From contig CM044874.1 in NCBI GenBank assembly GCA_024500155.1, positions 41,796,384 through 41,860,383 of the forward strand: a stretch of 64,000 nucleotides of DNA, given 5' to 3'. The stretch comes from Chenopodium formosanum. Taxonomy: Eukaryota; Streptophyta; Magnoliopsida; Caryophyllales; Amaranthaceae. Shown one piece after another: positions 47,305 to 57,782 of the stretch; the stretch's first letter is position 1; each line of letters starts with the position of its first letter. The notes under the pieces were generated by a model, which saw only the letters and a program-made list of their open reading frames with translations, was not told the origin of the DNA and searched no databases. A program made the position numbers and the translations under genes.

Positions 47305-48184
47305 TTAAGTCATATGGGGCCCATTAAGGTATTGGTCCCTGTTGAACCAGAAGATAAGGGTAGTTAACATAAGACTCAATCTCCCCCTCATTTCATGCAA
47401 ATAATAAACTTGTCTAGCATGGTAATCATAGCCTAAAACAAAGTCATTCCCTAAAGGTGAACAATTCAAAACATTTGCAATGGAATCTTTTTTTGCATGC
47501 AAAATAGCCATGTCACAAGTAGAGAAAGAAAATGAAGAGGAAGAAATCAAAGGTGTACCTCCCCGGGACACCAGGGGCAAAGTGAGAGCAAGAGAGTGAT
47601 CGGGGGCATACGGATTGTGGCGAAAATTTAGCAAAGGAGTATTCTTGAGAGATTGGTCGACCGGCCACTTGTTTTGCCGCAAAGGTAGAGCGGTGTCCAA
47701 GCATCGAGTGGTAGCTTCCAGATGAGGGATGGGGCACCAATCAATTGTCCTAGAAACTTTCAAAATAAACAAGTCTTCTTGACAAGTATGCTCCAAAAAT
47801 GTTTCATTGATCAAAGCACAGATACTAAGTAGATGGGATGGATTTTTCTCTCGTTTATCCAGAATAAGCTCAAGGGACTCAAGAATCTTCCAATATTTCT
47901 TGTTGAGAGAAAGGGCCAAGATAGTGATCATTCCTCCCAATCGAATACTTCCGAGGAGAAAGACACCATCAAAAATATCGATTAAACGATTAAGAAAATG
48001 GGATGCAAAATCAAGGACCTCGACCGCATCTTCAAGAGGTTTGTCCGCCAACCAAAGACAATTTAGTTCCTCCGTAGAAATGGCTCTGAGAGATTCTTTA
48101 GAGAAAAATGAATAAGTCAGGAGCCGACTAAAGTATCTCAAATCCGGGTGGATGATAGAAGCCAACTTGGAATATTAAGGACGT
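47305..48184 (-). pseudogene. Athila env-position ORF, copy 2, N-terminus lost
   Basis: 286 open codons from 48165, with further homologous sequence to the junction at 48184. Blocks match copy 1: DLRYFSRLLTYSFFSKESLR, GGMITILALSLNKKY, DKREKNPSHLL. The N-terminal half seen in the other copies is missing because an LTR was inserted. The conserved tail EIESYVNYPYL is present only in another frame at about 47330-47390. No signal peptide or membrane segment is visible. Confidence 0.82.
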
Positions 48185-48423
48185 TGATGAGTGGCATTTA
48201 TGCCACGATTAACGTTCATTTTAATGACTATTTTCCTACATTTGCGGCTTGATTGCATCATTTTCCTTGCACTTAGTTCCCTTCTATTTTATCTTCCTTT
48301 TTCCTAGATTTTGCCTACTTTTTACTTTGATTCCCATGTTTGTGTTTTGTAGGAACTAGGGTCTTCAAAGAGGAGAAGGATTAAGTCAAATTAGAGCCGA
48401 AGAAAGCAAGTTCTAGAGGAGGT

Positions 48424-48615
48424 GTGGTCGAACTCTCTAAAAGGTTCGGTCGAACTTTGGGTATGACCGAACCTGCAGAAAGTTTGACCAAACTTTGGAA
48501 GCAGGAACTTTTCAGATATCAGCATTTGCAGAAGCGATCGAACCCCAAAAGTTCGACTGAACCAGGAGTAGGGAAGTTCGACCAAACCTACCCATGGTTC
48601 GGCCGAACCAACCTT
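48424..48615. repeat. Array of TTCGGTCGAAC-type palindromic words upstream of the TATA box
   Basis: GGTCGAAC, TTCGGTCGAAC, GACCGAACC, TTCGACTGAACC, TTCGACCAAACC and TTCGGCCGAACC occur in alternating orientation about every 15-30 bp. In position this replaces the GC-rich segment of the other LTRs and may be a protein-binding array. Confidence 0.7.
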
Positions 48616-48953
48616 GATTTTCAGCCGTACCTACCCTATGTTTGGTCAAACCTTTTCCCAACTTCTGCCAACTGTGTACGGAGTATATAAGTCCCGTTTT
48701 AGAACCTTTTGAGGGAATTAGATTAACTTAGTTCTAATTTCTGAATTTTAGCTTAATCTAGGGAGAGAAAGTTGATTAGTACTCAAGTTTCCTTTATTGT
48801 ATTCAACTTTGCTCAAGTTTAATCTTCAATCAAGCAACACTTCAAGTTTTCATCTTACATTAATACTCTTTTTAGTAATCTCTAATCCTTTCTTTTAGCT
48901 TTATTGTTGCTTATTTTCATTAATCGTATTAGTTCATCTAGTTATTATTGATT

Positions 48954-50472
48954 GGATTTTTTGACTTTTACCAACAAAAAACTTCTCGAAATTGGTTTAT
49001 ACTACCAAAAATTTTAAAAGCAGTATTTTACCACCAAAAAAATTTCTAAAAATTGTTTTTTTTACCACCTACCGTAAGGAAAACCGTTAAATTTAACGGT
49101 TTAAAGAAAAACTCTTCGATTTTCGTGTGCAAAACATGTTGTTCATAGGTTCAGGGGAGCATTTTTGCCCTATGGGTTCAATTTGAAGTCGGAATTGACA
49201 ACAAATGATCGAAAAGAAGCATTTCCGATCATTTTTTGTCGATTCCGACCTCAAATTGGCTCTGTAGGTCCAAAATGCCCCCCAAAACTCCCTAAATATG
49301 ATGTGTTTGGCACAAAAATCAAAGAATTTAAAATATTCCGTTAGGTTTTTTACGGCAGGTGGTAAAAAACAATTTTTAATTTTTTTTGTGCTAAAATAAA
49401 ACTTTTAAAATTTTTGGTAGTAAAAAAAAAAATCGCGATTTTTTTTGGAATAATTAAAAAAAATTATCCCAACTTTTATTGATTTTATTCCAATAATCCC
49501 AACTTTGGATTATTCCAGAATAATCCGAACTTTGGGGGTTCCTCTTTTTCTTCAATCCTAAACCGGTCAACGGCAGTCAATGACTTATTATATCAAGTCA
49601 CTTGACACGTGTAAAGTCCTGAGTGGTCCAAATAATTTTAAATTAAAAAAAAAAAACCAAAAAAAAAAATAAGAAAAACCACTGCCAACCTAACCTCTAC
49701 CACCCCTTCCCTTCCACCACCACTACCCTTACACCACCAGCCCACGCTTACCTACACCACCACTGCCCAATTCGCCGGACCGCCGCGTCACCTCCATTCC
49801 ACACAACAAACCACCTCACGCAATCACCAAAGTAATACATCCCCCACGTCAAAAAACCCCAAATCGCGACCAAATTCGACCAACACAGAATGTATCGCAG
49901 CACCGCCGCGAGGGGAGGGGAAAGACGACATAGGGGAAAGGAATAAGCGGCGCATGGGAAGGGGGATATAGCAGTAGCCGGAATTTGGGTTTATGCTGGT
50001 GGTTTTTGGGGTTTGGTTGGTGGCCTAAATCGGAAGTGGTTATAATTGATTAATTGGTGGTCGGGGTTGGGTTTCAGGGAGAGGGGATGGTTGTTTAGAG
50101 GGTAGTGGACGGAACGGCGACTCTAGTGGTGGGGGAGGGCCGGAGGTCTGGCGAGGGAAGTGTTTTGGCTAGGTGGATAGCCGGAATTGCTGGGTGGTTA
50201 CGGCTTTGGCTGGCTGGCTGGGTTTTTTTTTGTTTTTTTTTTTTAATATTTTTAACTAATTAAATTGTGACACGTGTCACTTTAAACCCAAAAAAAAAAT
50301 TAACCCATTCAACCGGTAACCGGTATTTGTGATTGAATAAAAAGAAAACCCCCCAAAGTTCGGATTATTCCAGAATAATCTAAAGTTGGGATTATTTTAG
50401 CAAAATTGATTAAAGTTGGGATTATTATTTCTAATTTTTCCATTTTTTTTTTGTGGTAAAAGTTAAAAATCC
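48954..50472. mobile_element. Fold-back (long inverted repeat) element inside the LTR
   Basis: The ends are GGATTTTTTGACTTTTACCA on the left and, inverted, GGATTTTTAACTTTTACCAC on the right. The left part (48960-49430) is itself a large imperfect palindrome: GTTTTTTTTACCACCTACCG near 49048 pairs with sequence near 49350-49372, and the arms meet near 49217. It has no coding capacity. A second fold-back (49447-50441) sits near its right end. The target duplication is not clear. The class is uncertain: MULE-like or another MITE. Confidence 0.68.
49447..50441. mobile_element. Second fold-back element nested in the first
   Basis: Inverted arms of about 100 bp: AATAATCCCAACTTTGGATT and GAATAATCCGAACTTTGGGG on the left, with matching complements at about 50345-50425 on the right. 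Arm similarity is about 85% by eye. Further in, a CACGTG palindrome lies on both sides (near 49612 and 50268). The centre is C/A-rich (49680-49860) and then G-rich (49900-50220) on the plus strand. No gene recognised. Confidence 0.72.
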
Positions 50473-51265
50473 TAATTGTTTTCATTATTCTTGATCATGT
50501 TTTATTTTATGTTTCTTGAGTTTATTTCTAGTTTTGATATTATGTTTAATCTCCCTTCTCTATGCTAATTTCTTAGCTAGGGGAAGGGGATGGAAAATAT
50601 GTGTTGATATTGGATGAATGATGATGGTTGGATTGAACTCATGCCATAAATTGATGAAAGACATGATTTTTGATAATTGAGGTTATTGTAGCACTTTATT
50701 TGATGTTTTTTAGTTTAAATGCATGAAAGTGATTTGAACTAAATTAAGATCATCTCTATTTTAATGATAGCATGAGAATGAGTTATTAAAGTGGAGTTTT
50801 ATGGATTGTGCTTCTTTATTCTCTTGATTTGATTGTAACTAATTGGGTGCATGAGAATGATCCTAATTAGTATAGACCTTTTTCATTGATTTACCTAGAC
50901 TATTGCATGAAATTGAATTGTTTAGGTAGAATCTTGTGTTCTTTGGCATGTTCATCATGATAACCATTATTGTTCCCCTCTTTCTAATCATGTTTGACTC
51001 CCCCGTATCCCTAGCGTCGTTCTCTCTTTATTTAATCATCAATATCTTTCCTTATTTGTAGTTTTAGTGCTCTTTATTAAAAAACCAACAAAAACACTCC
51101 CCTTTTTACTCTTGCATTAGTTAAAATTGATGTTGAATGAGTGAATTTTCTTAGTGGTTCGACCCTTTACATGCCCCTATTCTTGTATTAGGGTAGTTTA
51201 GGATTATAAATGATTAATTTTATTAGGGTAGTAGTTTAACGACCTGTCTAACCCTTGACCGAATT

Positions 51266-51283
51266 TAGCTCCGTTGTCGGGGA
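51266..51283 (+). promoter_or_regulatory. Primer-binding site after the 5' LTR
   Basis: TAGCTCCGTTGTCGGGGA matches 15 of 18 positions of the complement of the plant tRNA-Asp 3' end, the primer used by Athila elements. It lies a few bases after the LTR end. Confidence 0.75.
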
Positions 51284-53280
51284 AGCGGCTTGTTTAGCGT
51301 CTACTTTTGCTTTTGTTAGAGTCATTTTACTTGCTTTTCTTTTTGTTTTGTTTGTTTTATCATCCTTGTCATTGCTAATTGCCAATGACTATAAGTTCCG
51401 AGGAATCAAATCACAAGGGGTCTTAGTGGATAAGGTAATTCTTCCGCAGAAGTTCAATGCCAATGAAATCCCTATGTTCAAACCAACTAACAACCCCCAC
51501 TTTCACCCAAGAGCCTTTGAAACTATAATGAATATCAAGGGCCGTAACAAGAAAGTTTTCCACACTTTGTTTTCACTATCTCTATAGACCGTTTGCCAAC
51601 AATAGTTCTTCTCCCTTGAAAACGAGAAAACCTCATCTTGGGATGGCATAGTAAAATCTTTCATATATAGATATATATGTAACATCCAAGTCGAAACTGA
51701 TCATAGAGAGCTAGAGATATTGAAAAAAAAGAGAATGAGGGATTTACTTCTTTCTTTAACAAGTGGAGGTAGACTGCTGCTAAGATTATTAAGGTTCCTA
51801 CTTAAAAAGAGTTTGTAAGGATGTTCATCAGGAACCTCCAAGAAAATTATTCAAAGCACTTGAAATATCAACACAACTTGAATACTTTCAAGGCTATCTA
51901 TGACATAGGCATTGATATCGATGACGACCTTTTGAAAGTTGAGCGCAAAGGGAAGAAGAACGACCATCCTTCTTCTTCCTCTTTCATTAATGAAGTGAAC
52001 GCTACAAACACCTTTAAACAACAAATCCAAAGGTCCAAAACAGTGTTCACTCCACTTGGTATGAGTTACGAGACAACTTTCGAAAGGCTATATAGCAAAG
52101 GACTAGTCATGCCCATAGGATCCATCAAAGACCCAGTTCCCAAAGCTAGCCCATTAAAGTGGGATCCTAATAAACACTGTAAATATCATTAAGGAAAAGG
52201 TCATGACACCGAGGAGTGTTGGAAACTCAAAGAAGCTATTCAAGACCTGATTGATGACTATAAAATGTCAAAGATCCTAGCCATCGAAGAAGATCAAGCA
52301 TCCTTTGATCCTTTGTTCGTTATCACACATGTAAGTGAGCCCTTGATCGAGAAAGGCTTTATCACTTATAACAATTAAGTGTCCATGATTAAGGAGGATG
52401 ATGGAAATTTCTTAGAAGATATCAAGGAAAACTCGACAAGTCTAAGAAAAGACGTTCGAAAATTGCAAGATATCATCACCATACTCTTGAATATGGTTGA
52501 AGGCCTAGCAAGTCGGATATCAGTTATCGAATAACGTTACCATCACCAAGATCATAAGAATGAAAAGGGTAAGTCTCTTCCTTCTTCTTCTTCCCATTAA
52601 GAACTTAAAGGAAAATTCAATGCTCCTAAGCCACGGATAAAGCAGACCATTGAAGAATACACACCAATAAAAATGACTTAAATGAAGATTTTGACAATTG
52701 TCATGGTCGAAACCTTATTCATCCAATAAGTCCAAGCCAATATCGTCCACATGAGAAACGGTCTCCCAATTGGGATCTAAATTCTTGTTGGAAATATCAT
52801 AGAGGCCATTGTTACACCAGTGAAGATTGTTTCACCCTCAAAGTCCAAATTCAACACCTTCTTTATTCGAATCGCCTACGCATTTCTCCAAGTGAGAAGA
52901 ACTTCAAAATCAATAATAATTATGGCAAGAGGTGGAAGAACGACAATCTTTCTTCCTTTTCTTCCTATTAGAATAGAAGTTGCATGGATAATCAAAGACC
53001 AAAAAAGCAACTAAAGAAAAAGTTCACCCCTATCGAGATGAACTATAATTATACTACTTTTGATCAACTCCATGCCAAAGGACTCATCACTCCTATTGGA
53101 CCTCTTCAAGATCCCGCACTCGAAAACAAGTCACCCACCTGTGATTCTAACATTCATTGCAAGTATCATCAAGATAGAGGACATACTACCGAGAGTTGTT
53201 GGAAAATAAAGGAGGCCATCCATTATTTGATTGATAATAACAAGCTTCTCATACCTGTAGCTGGTAAGAAGACCGAGTGA
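51284..53280 (+). pseudogene. Decayed Tat/Ogre-like gag region with three zinc-knuckle-like modules
   Basis: No long frame survives. The open pieces are 51255-51587, 51821-52192 and 52984-53280. Three modules of the type C-x2/3-H-x2/4-H-x4/5-C followed by LK-x2-I-x-L are present: CKYH, stop, GKGHDTEECWKLKEAIQ at about 52178-52250; CWKYHRGHCYTSEDCFTLK at about 52788-52845; CKYHQDRGHTTESCWKIKEA at about 53158-53220. Modules 1 and 3 are each preceded by a similar segment (FTPLGMSYETTFERLYSKGL and FTPIEMNYNYTTFDQLHAKG). The pattern resembles gag of Tat/Ogre-type Ty3/gypsy elements. It suggests internal duplication. Confidence 0.58.
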
Positions 53281-53718
53281 TGATAAAGCACAAGACACAA
53301 GACGAGCTTCAACATTAAGATTTCGCGACCTTCTTTTTCTATTAATTTCCTCCTTTATCCAACTGATAGTCTGTCATAGGCACCCTTTGTTTTCCTTAGA
53401 TTTATTCCATAGATTTATCCTTTTCCCTTTTAATAAAATGAGCATTTATTTCTTTGCATATGATCATCACATTACATTTTTTTTTAAAAAAAAATCCATG
53501 CCAAACTAAGCACAAGGTATACTTATTATTTGAGGCATCACTTGTAGCCATATCATATAACCATCACCTTTTAAATATAAAATCCTTTCTTTAGAAACCA
53601 CTTTGAGCCTCATGTAATGATAGACCTTCAATTTTTTCAACCCACATCTACCCAACCTTGGGATGGGATGGTGTGCAACTTATGCAATTTACAAATTAAA
53701 TAAAAGGTTGAGTGATTT
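53281..53718 (+). other. Noncoding sequence, probably Tat-type 3' region or LTR, first part
   Basis: No ORF. AT-rich with a polyadenylation-like AATAAAATG near 53431. It is split from 55228-55993 by the solo LTR 53719-55227. Confidence 0.45.
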
Positions 53719-55227
53719 TGACGTAGGGAAAATGTAGGTCGTTTTCTAATCTCCCCTAGAGCCAAAAAAATTTAAAATCACTTAAAAACCTTATATGAGT
53801 ATGAGGTAAGTCAAGGGTCGAACCCAAAGGAATGAGTAGGAGAAAGCTATAGCCTAGGTTAAGCTACTTAAAAGATTGTAAGATGAATTGAATTGTAACT
53901 AAGGTATCAAATGGTTAAACAACTCAAAGAAATTCAATATGCTAATTAATAGGGATATAGGTTCCACATGCAAGCTCAAAGATTATGCTAATCGATGGAT
54001 GACTCGATTGATTCAAACATTGCGAAGGACAAACAACAGTTGCAACTAATAGAATTAAAAATCTATCACCTATAAGCCAAGCTAGGGTTCACTAAGAATG
54101 GCTAACAAGGAAAATCACAATCAAATTCAATCAATTAAAGCAGTTCTCAAATAAAGGGTTCATGTTATTAAAATTTGCTATGCAATCTAAATTATCTTAT
54201 AGGTTGATCACTCCTAATGTGATTAATCACATGCACAACTTTATCAACCAATTTAATTGCAACAATTAAATTAACCACGACTCATCAACTAGAAATAATC
54301 ATCAATCAAGCATGCTTCCCTTTCTCCCTAGCTACTAATCTACTCACAAATCTTGGAGGAACTGAAAAATAAAGTAAATTAAATCACAAACATCAACATT
54401 TCAAGCTTAATCAAAGAGAAAATCAAACATTCAACAAATTCTCAATCAAAGATCAAATATCAAATCAAACATTCAATAGTTAGAGGAAATAGAAAGCAAA
54501 AGTAAATTCAAAGGAGGAAAATCTCACAAACTTTCATTGATTGAAGATGAAATCCAAGCTCAAAGATGAAATTGAAGTACAAAACAAGTAATCTCAAGTT
54601 TCTCTCTACTCTCTCTCTCTTCTAATTCTAGAAATAAGTCTCAAGTATATATATAATCGTCCACTCCTAAAAAAGGAAAAGTCAAGGCAATTTATAATAA
54701 ATCGAGCAAAGGGAGACGGAGCAGCCCGTGCGCATGCACAGCCCCCCGTGCCCACATATAGAGGGGCATGCGCCGGCGCACCCCTACTGTGGTGCTCGGC
54801 TTCCCTTTCTCGCTCGTAGATCTTTGCGCAAGGCCTTTGCTACTAGCGCTCTCGTGCATCCCTATCGCCGGTGTTCTCGAGGTGATGTCTACGAGGAGGG
54901 CAGCCATTTGCTCTTCAAATATTTGCACACTCCCGACCTAAAATCAATGAGAAAACATCCGTAAAAGAGCGGCAAACAAGATTTCAAAACTTCTCTTGCA
55001 AGAATTCAAGTAAAAATAAGAGAGAAAGCAAAAAGAATAGAATAAACTAAAATAGCTTAATAAGACAAAAATTATGAAAAACAAATAAAAAGTGAACGAA
55101 AAACCAAAATGAGATTTAAAGATGGAAAATAAAAGAAAACTAGAAAGATTATAAGAAGGTAAAACGAGAAAATATAGAAAAAAGAATTAAAAACTACTCT
55201 ATTGAGCGCTATAAATGACGCTCATCA
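53719..55227 (-). mobile_element. Solo Athila-type LTR, reverse strand
   Basis: 1509 bp. Reverse start TGATGAGCGTCATTTATAGC at 55227, end at TGACGTAGGG (plus-strand 53719). The target duplication GATTT is at 53714-53718 and 55228-55232. The conserved end block is visible as TAGGTCGTTTTC on the plus strand. TATA-like at about 54644-54654, GC-rich segment at 54715-54860. No internal region remains. Confidence 0.92.
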
Positions 55228-55993
55228 GATTTCAAGAGACTAAAATGGGAATAAAAGTGTGTAATAGGGCAAGTGTTCCAATGCCTTTGATATGAATAAG
55301 AACACATCTCAGATTGCGTCTCTTATCGAGTGCTTGGTACCGTGCTAGAGAAACATGAATGCCAAGTGAGTGATAAACCGCATGATTGAGATTAACCACG
55401 CTCATAAAAAAGGATAAAGCAAAAAAAAAGATAAAGCAAAATAAAGATTTCAAAAGCAAGGTTGCACACCTTGGGGGCTTATCTAGGGTCTCGAGCCTGT
55501 ACCCCCTTCTTCTTCAACCTTTAGCAAAACCACGTTTAAACCCTTCAAAGACCTCTTTAAGGTATACACATACTTTTGCGAGGTTCGTCTAGAGCTACGT
55601 TCGGCCTGATTCCTTACGAATACGTAGGCAACCTCACATTATGGTGTAGCCGTAATAAAAAGGCATTCACATTCACATTCATACATAATCATATCATGGG
55701 ATCTCCAATGCTCATCCCTAACCATTTAGAGCTAGACTTGGGGGCTTGATCCTTACGTCATTAGCTTACCTAGCCTAAGAGTCACCACTATTTGACTCTT
55801 TTAAATATATTTTCAATACTGTTAGCCTTTGCGGCAAAACTGGTGTTTCACTTTCACACACGTCACAGATACATGACCAAATAATACTTCCCATAGGAAC
55901 CCTTTGTCATGAAATCTTAACACAATGATGAAGCACGCCTCGTCATATCAAAATAACTAATAAATATCATTGCATCACAAAGTGTGAAGTACT
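55228..55993 (+). repeat. Tat-type LTR fragment
   Basis: No ORF. The segment CCTGATTCCTTACGAATACG, followed by TAGGCAACCTCA (55598-55632), is typical of the R/U5 part of Tat/Ogre-type LTRs. It continues the sequence at 53281-53718 once the solo LTR is removed. The limits of the parent LTR are not clear. Confidence 0.55.
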
Positions 55994-57557
55994 TGATGAG
56001 TGTCATTTAAGGCACTCATAGGGTAGTGTTTTAGGATGTTTTCACTTTATTTTTCATGCTTTTCTTTTATTATTTTTGTCCTTTTTCCTTTAGTTTCTCT
56101 ATTTCTTCTTTCTTTGTATTTTACTTTCCCTTATGTGGTTTTCTTTGTGTTTCTCTTTTGTATTGCTCTTTTTCTCTTCTATTTTCTCTCTTTGGTTTCT
56201 TTTGTAGGTGCCTAAGGACTTAGCTTCACAAAGGAATCAAGAGGAGCAAAAAGAGCTAAGCAAAGGAGATTCAAGCCTCTTAGAGAGGGTTCGGAGAGGG
56301 CACTCTACTTCTTCTCTTTGCCGCGAGCGCGGATCCAAAGGGCCGCGGGCGCGGGTTCAGTGCATCAATTTGGTGATTTTTTGGACGAACTCTCCGCGCC
56401 CTGGCCGCGATCTAGCCGCGGGTGCGGAGAATTCGGAAAGACCGCTCCAGTTAAAGAGACCGCAGCCCCCTGTCTTCACCTGAAATAGGATATCTACCGC
56501 GCCTTGAGTCGCGGGCACGAGTCTTGCCTAGATTGCCCGCGGAGTTAGTTATGGACTCCGTACCCATCTCGGCGCGTCCGTGGGATCTTTTTTGAGAGGG
56601 CGCGGCCGATCAGTTTGTCTTCTTTTTCTATAAATACTCTTGTAAATCCTTTTGAAGGCTAACTTTTAGATAATATTCCATTTGCTTAGTTTTTAGAGAG
56701 AGAAACTAGAGAGAAGTTAGAGAGAAAGTACAGATTATAATCCTTGGATTTAATTTGTAATTCAACATTGCTTCTTTAATAAAGTTTGGAATTCTTCTTC
56801 ATATCAATGAAAGTTTGTGTGATTTATTTCCTTTGAATTTACCTCAATTGTAATTTTCTTTTATGCTTGAATGTTTGGTTTGGATTTTGATTTAGTTTTG
56901 AGAATTTGTTGATTGATTGTATTTCCTTTTGATTTTGCTTGAGATGAATATGTTTGTGATTGAATTTTTTTTGGCTTTAAATTTAACCATTGATTGATTG
57001 AATTGTTGCAATTTAATTTGTTGACATAGTTGTGTATGTGATTAATTAGACTAGGAGTGATCAACCTCTAAGATTAATCTAGATTTCATTGCAAATTTCA
57101 ATGACATGAACCCCTGATTTGTGAATTGTTTTAATTGATTGAATTTGATTGTGATTCTCCTTGTTAGCCATTCATAGTGAACCCTAGCATGGTTTATAGG
57201 AGATAACCTTTGAATTCCTTTGATTGCAACTATTGTTTGTCCCTTGCAATGTTTGAATCAATTGAGTGATCTATCAATTATCATGATTGTTGAGCTTACA
57301 TGTGGAACCTATATCCCTAGTGTTTAGCATATTGATTGAATACTTTAATTTTTCTTGATTCTTGTTATCCTAGTTAACAAACTCAACCATTTATATTCTT
57401 CGATTTAGCTTAGCATTAGACTATAGCATTAGTTCCGATTCATTCCTTTGGATTCGACCCTTGACTTATCACGTACTTGTATAAGGTTTGTTAATTGTTT
57501 ACAAATTTAGTTTGACCAAAGGAGAATTAGATGACGACCTAGTTTTACCCCTTGTCA
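55994..57557 (+). repeat. 5' LTR of Athila copy 3
   Basis: 1564 bp, TGATGAGTGTCATTTAAGGC to ACCCCTTGTCA. TATA box CTATAAATAC at 56638-56647. GC-rich segment at 56310-56600 just upstream. The end block ACGACCTAGTTTTACCCC is conserved. A long T/A-rich R/U5 segment follows the TATA box. Confidence 0.9.
56638..56647 (+). promoter_or_regulatory. LTR TATA box
   Basis: CTATAAATAC, with transcription expected to start about 30 bp downstream, in the 5' LTR of the third Athila copy. Confidence 0.65.
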
Positions 57558-57560
57558 AAA

Positions 57561-57578
57561 TGGCATCGTTGCCGGAAA
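57561..57578 (+). promoter_or_regulatory. Primer-binding site of Athila copy 3
   Basis: TGGCATCGTTGCCGGAAA follows the LTR by three bases. It matches the tRNA-Asp type of primer site at 14 of 18 positions. Confidence 0.82.
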
Positions 57579-57782
57579 ATGACATTGGTGCTTTGTTGTA
57601 GTTGTTGAGTTTTTTTCATTCTAAAAAAAAACAAAAAGATTTTCCTCTTTAAGGCTACACTTGTAGCCGTGCTACTAATCGTTTCCTTTGAGTTGTATGC
57701 TTAAAGCACGTGGTCATTCACTAGTGCCATTTGATCCGGAGATTGAGAGGACAATTACAAGATTAAGGGTTGTAGGCGATCT

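Larger units (their letters stand above)
42809..48184 (-). mobile_element. Athila-type retrotransposon copy 2, 3' part, reverse strand
   Basis: Order on the reverse strand: env-position ORF (48184-47305), long 3' untranslated region, polypurine tract, 3' LTR (44452-42809). The upstream part is cut at 48184, where a forward Athila-type LTR begins. Homology to copy 1 runs right up to the junction, so the cut is the insertion point and not a gradual end. The rest of the element was not found in the window. Confidence 0.87.
48185..51258 (+). repeat. Athila-type 5' LTR with two nested fold-back elements
   Basis: The start is TGATGAGTGGCATTTATGCC and the end is near TCTAACCCTTGA. Without the insertion 48954-50472 the LTR is about 1555 bp, as in the other copies. 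TATA-like GTATATAAG at 48683-48691. The upstream segment 48424-48610 carries palindromic TTCGGTCGAAC-type words in place of a GC-rich block. A primer-binding site follows at 51266, so this is a 5' LTR. It is inserted in the reverse env-position ORF at 48184. Confidence 0.85.
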
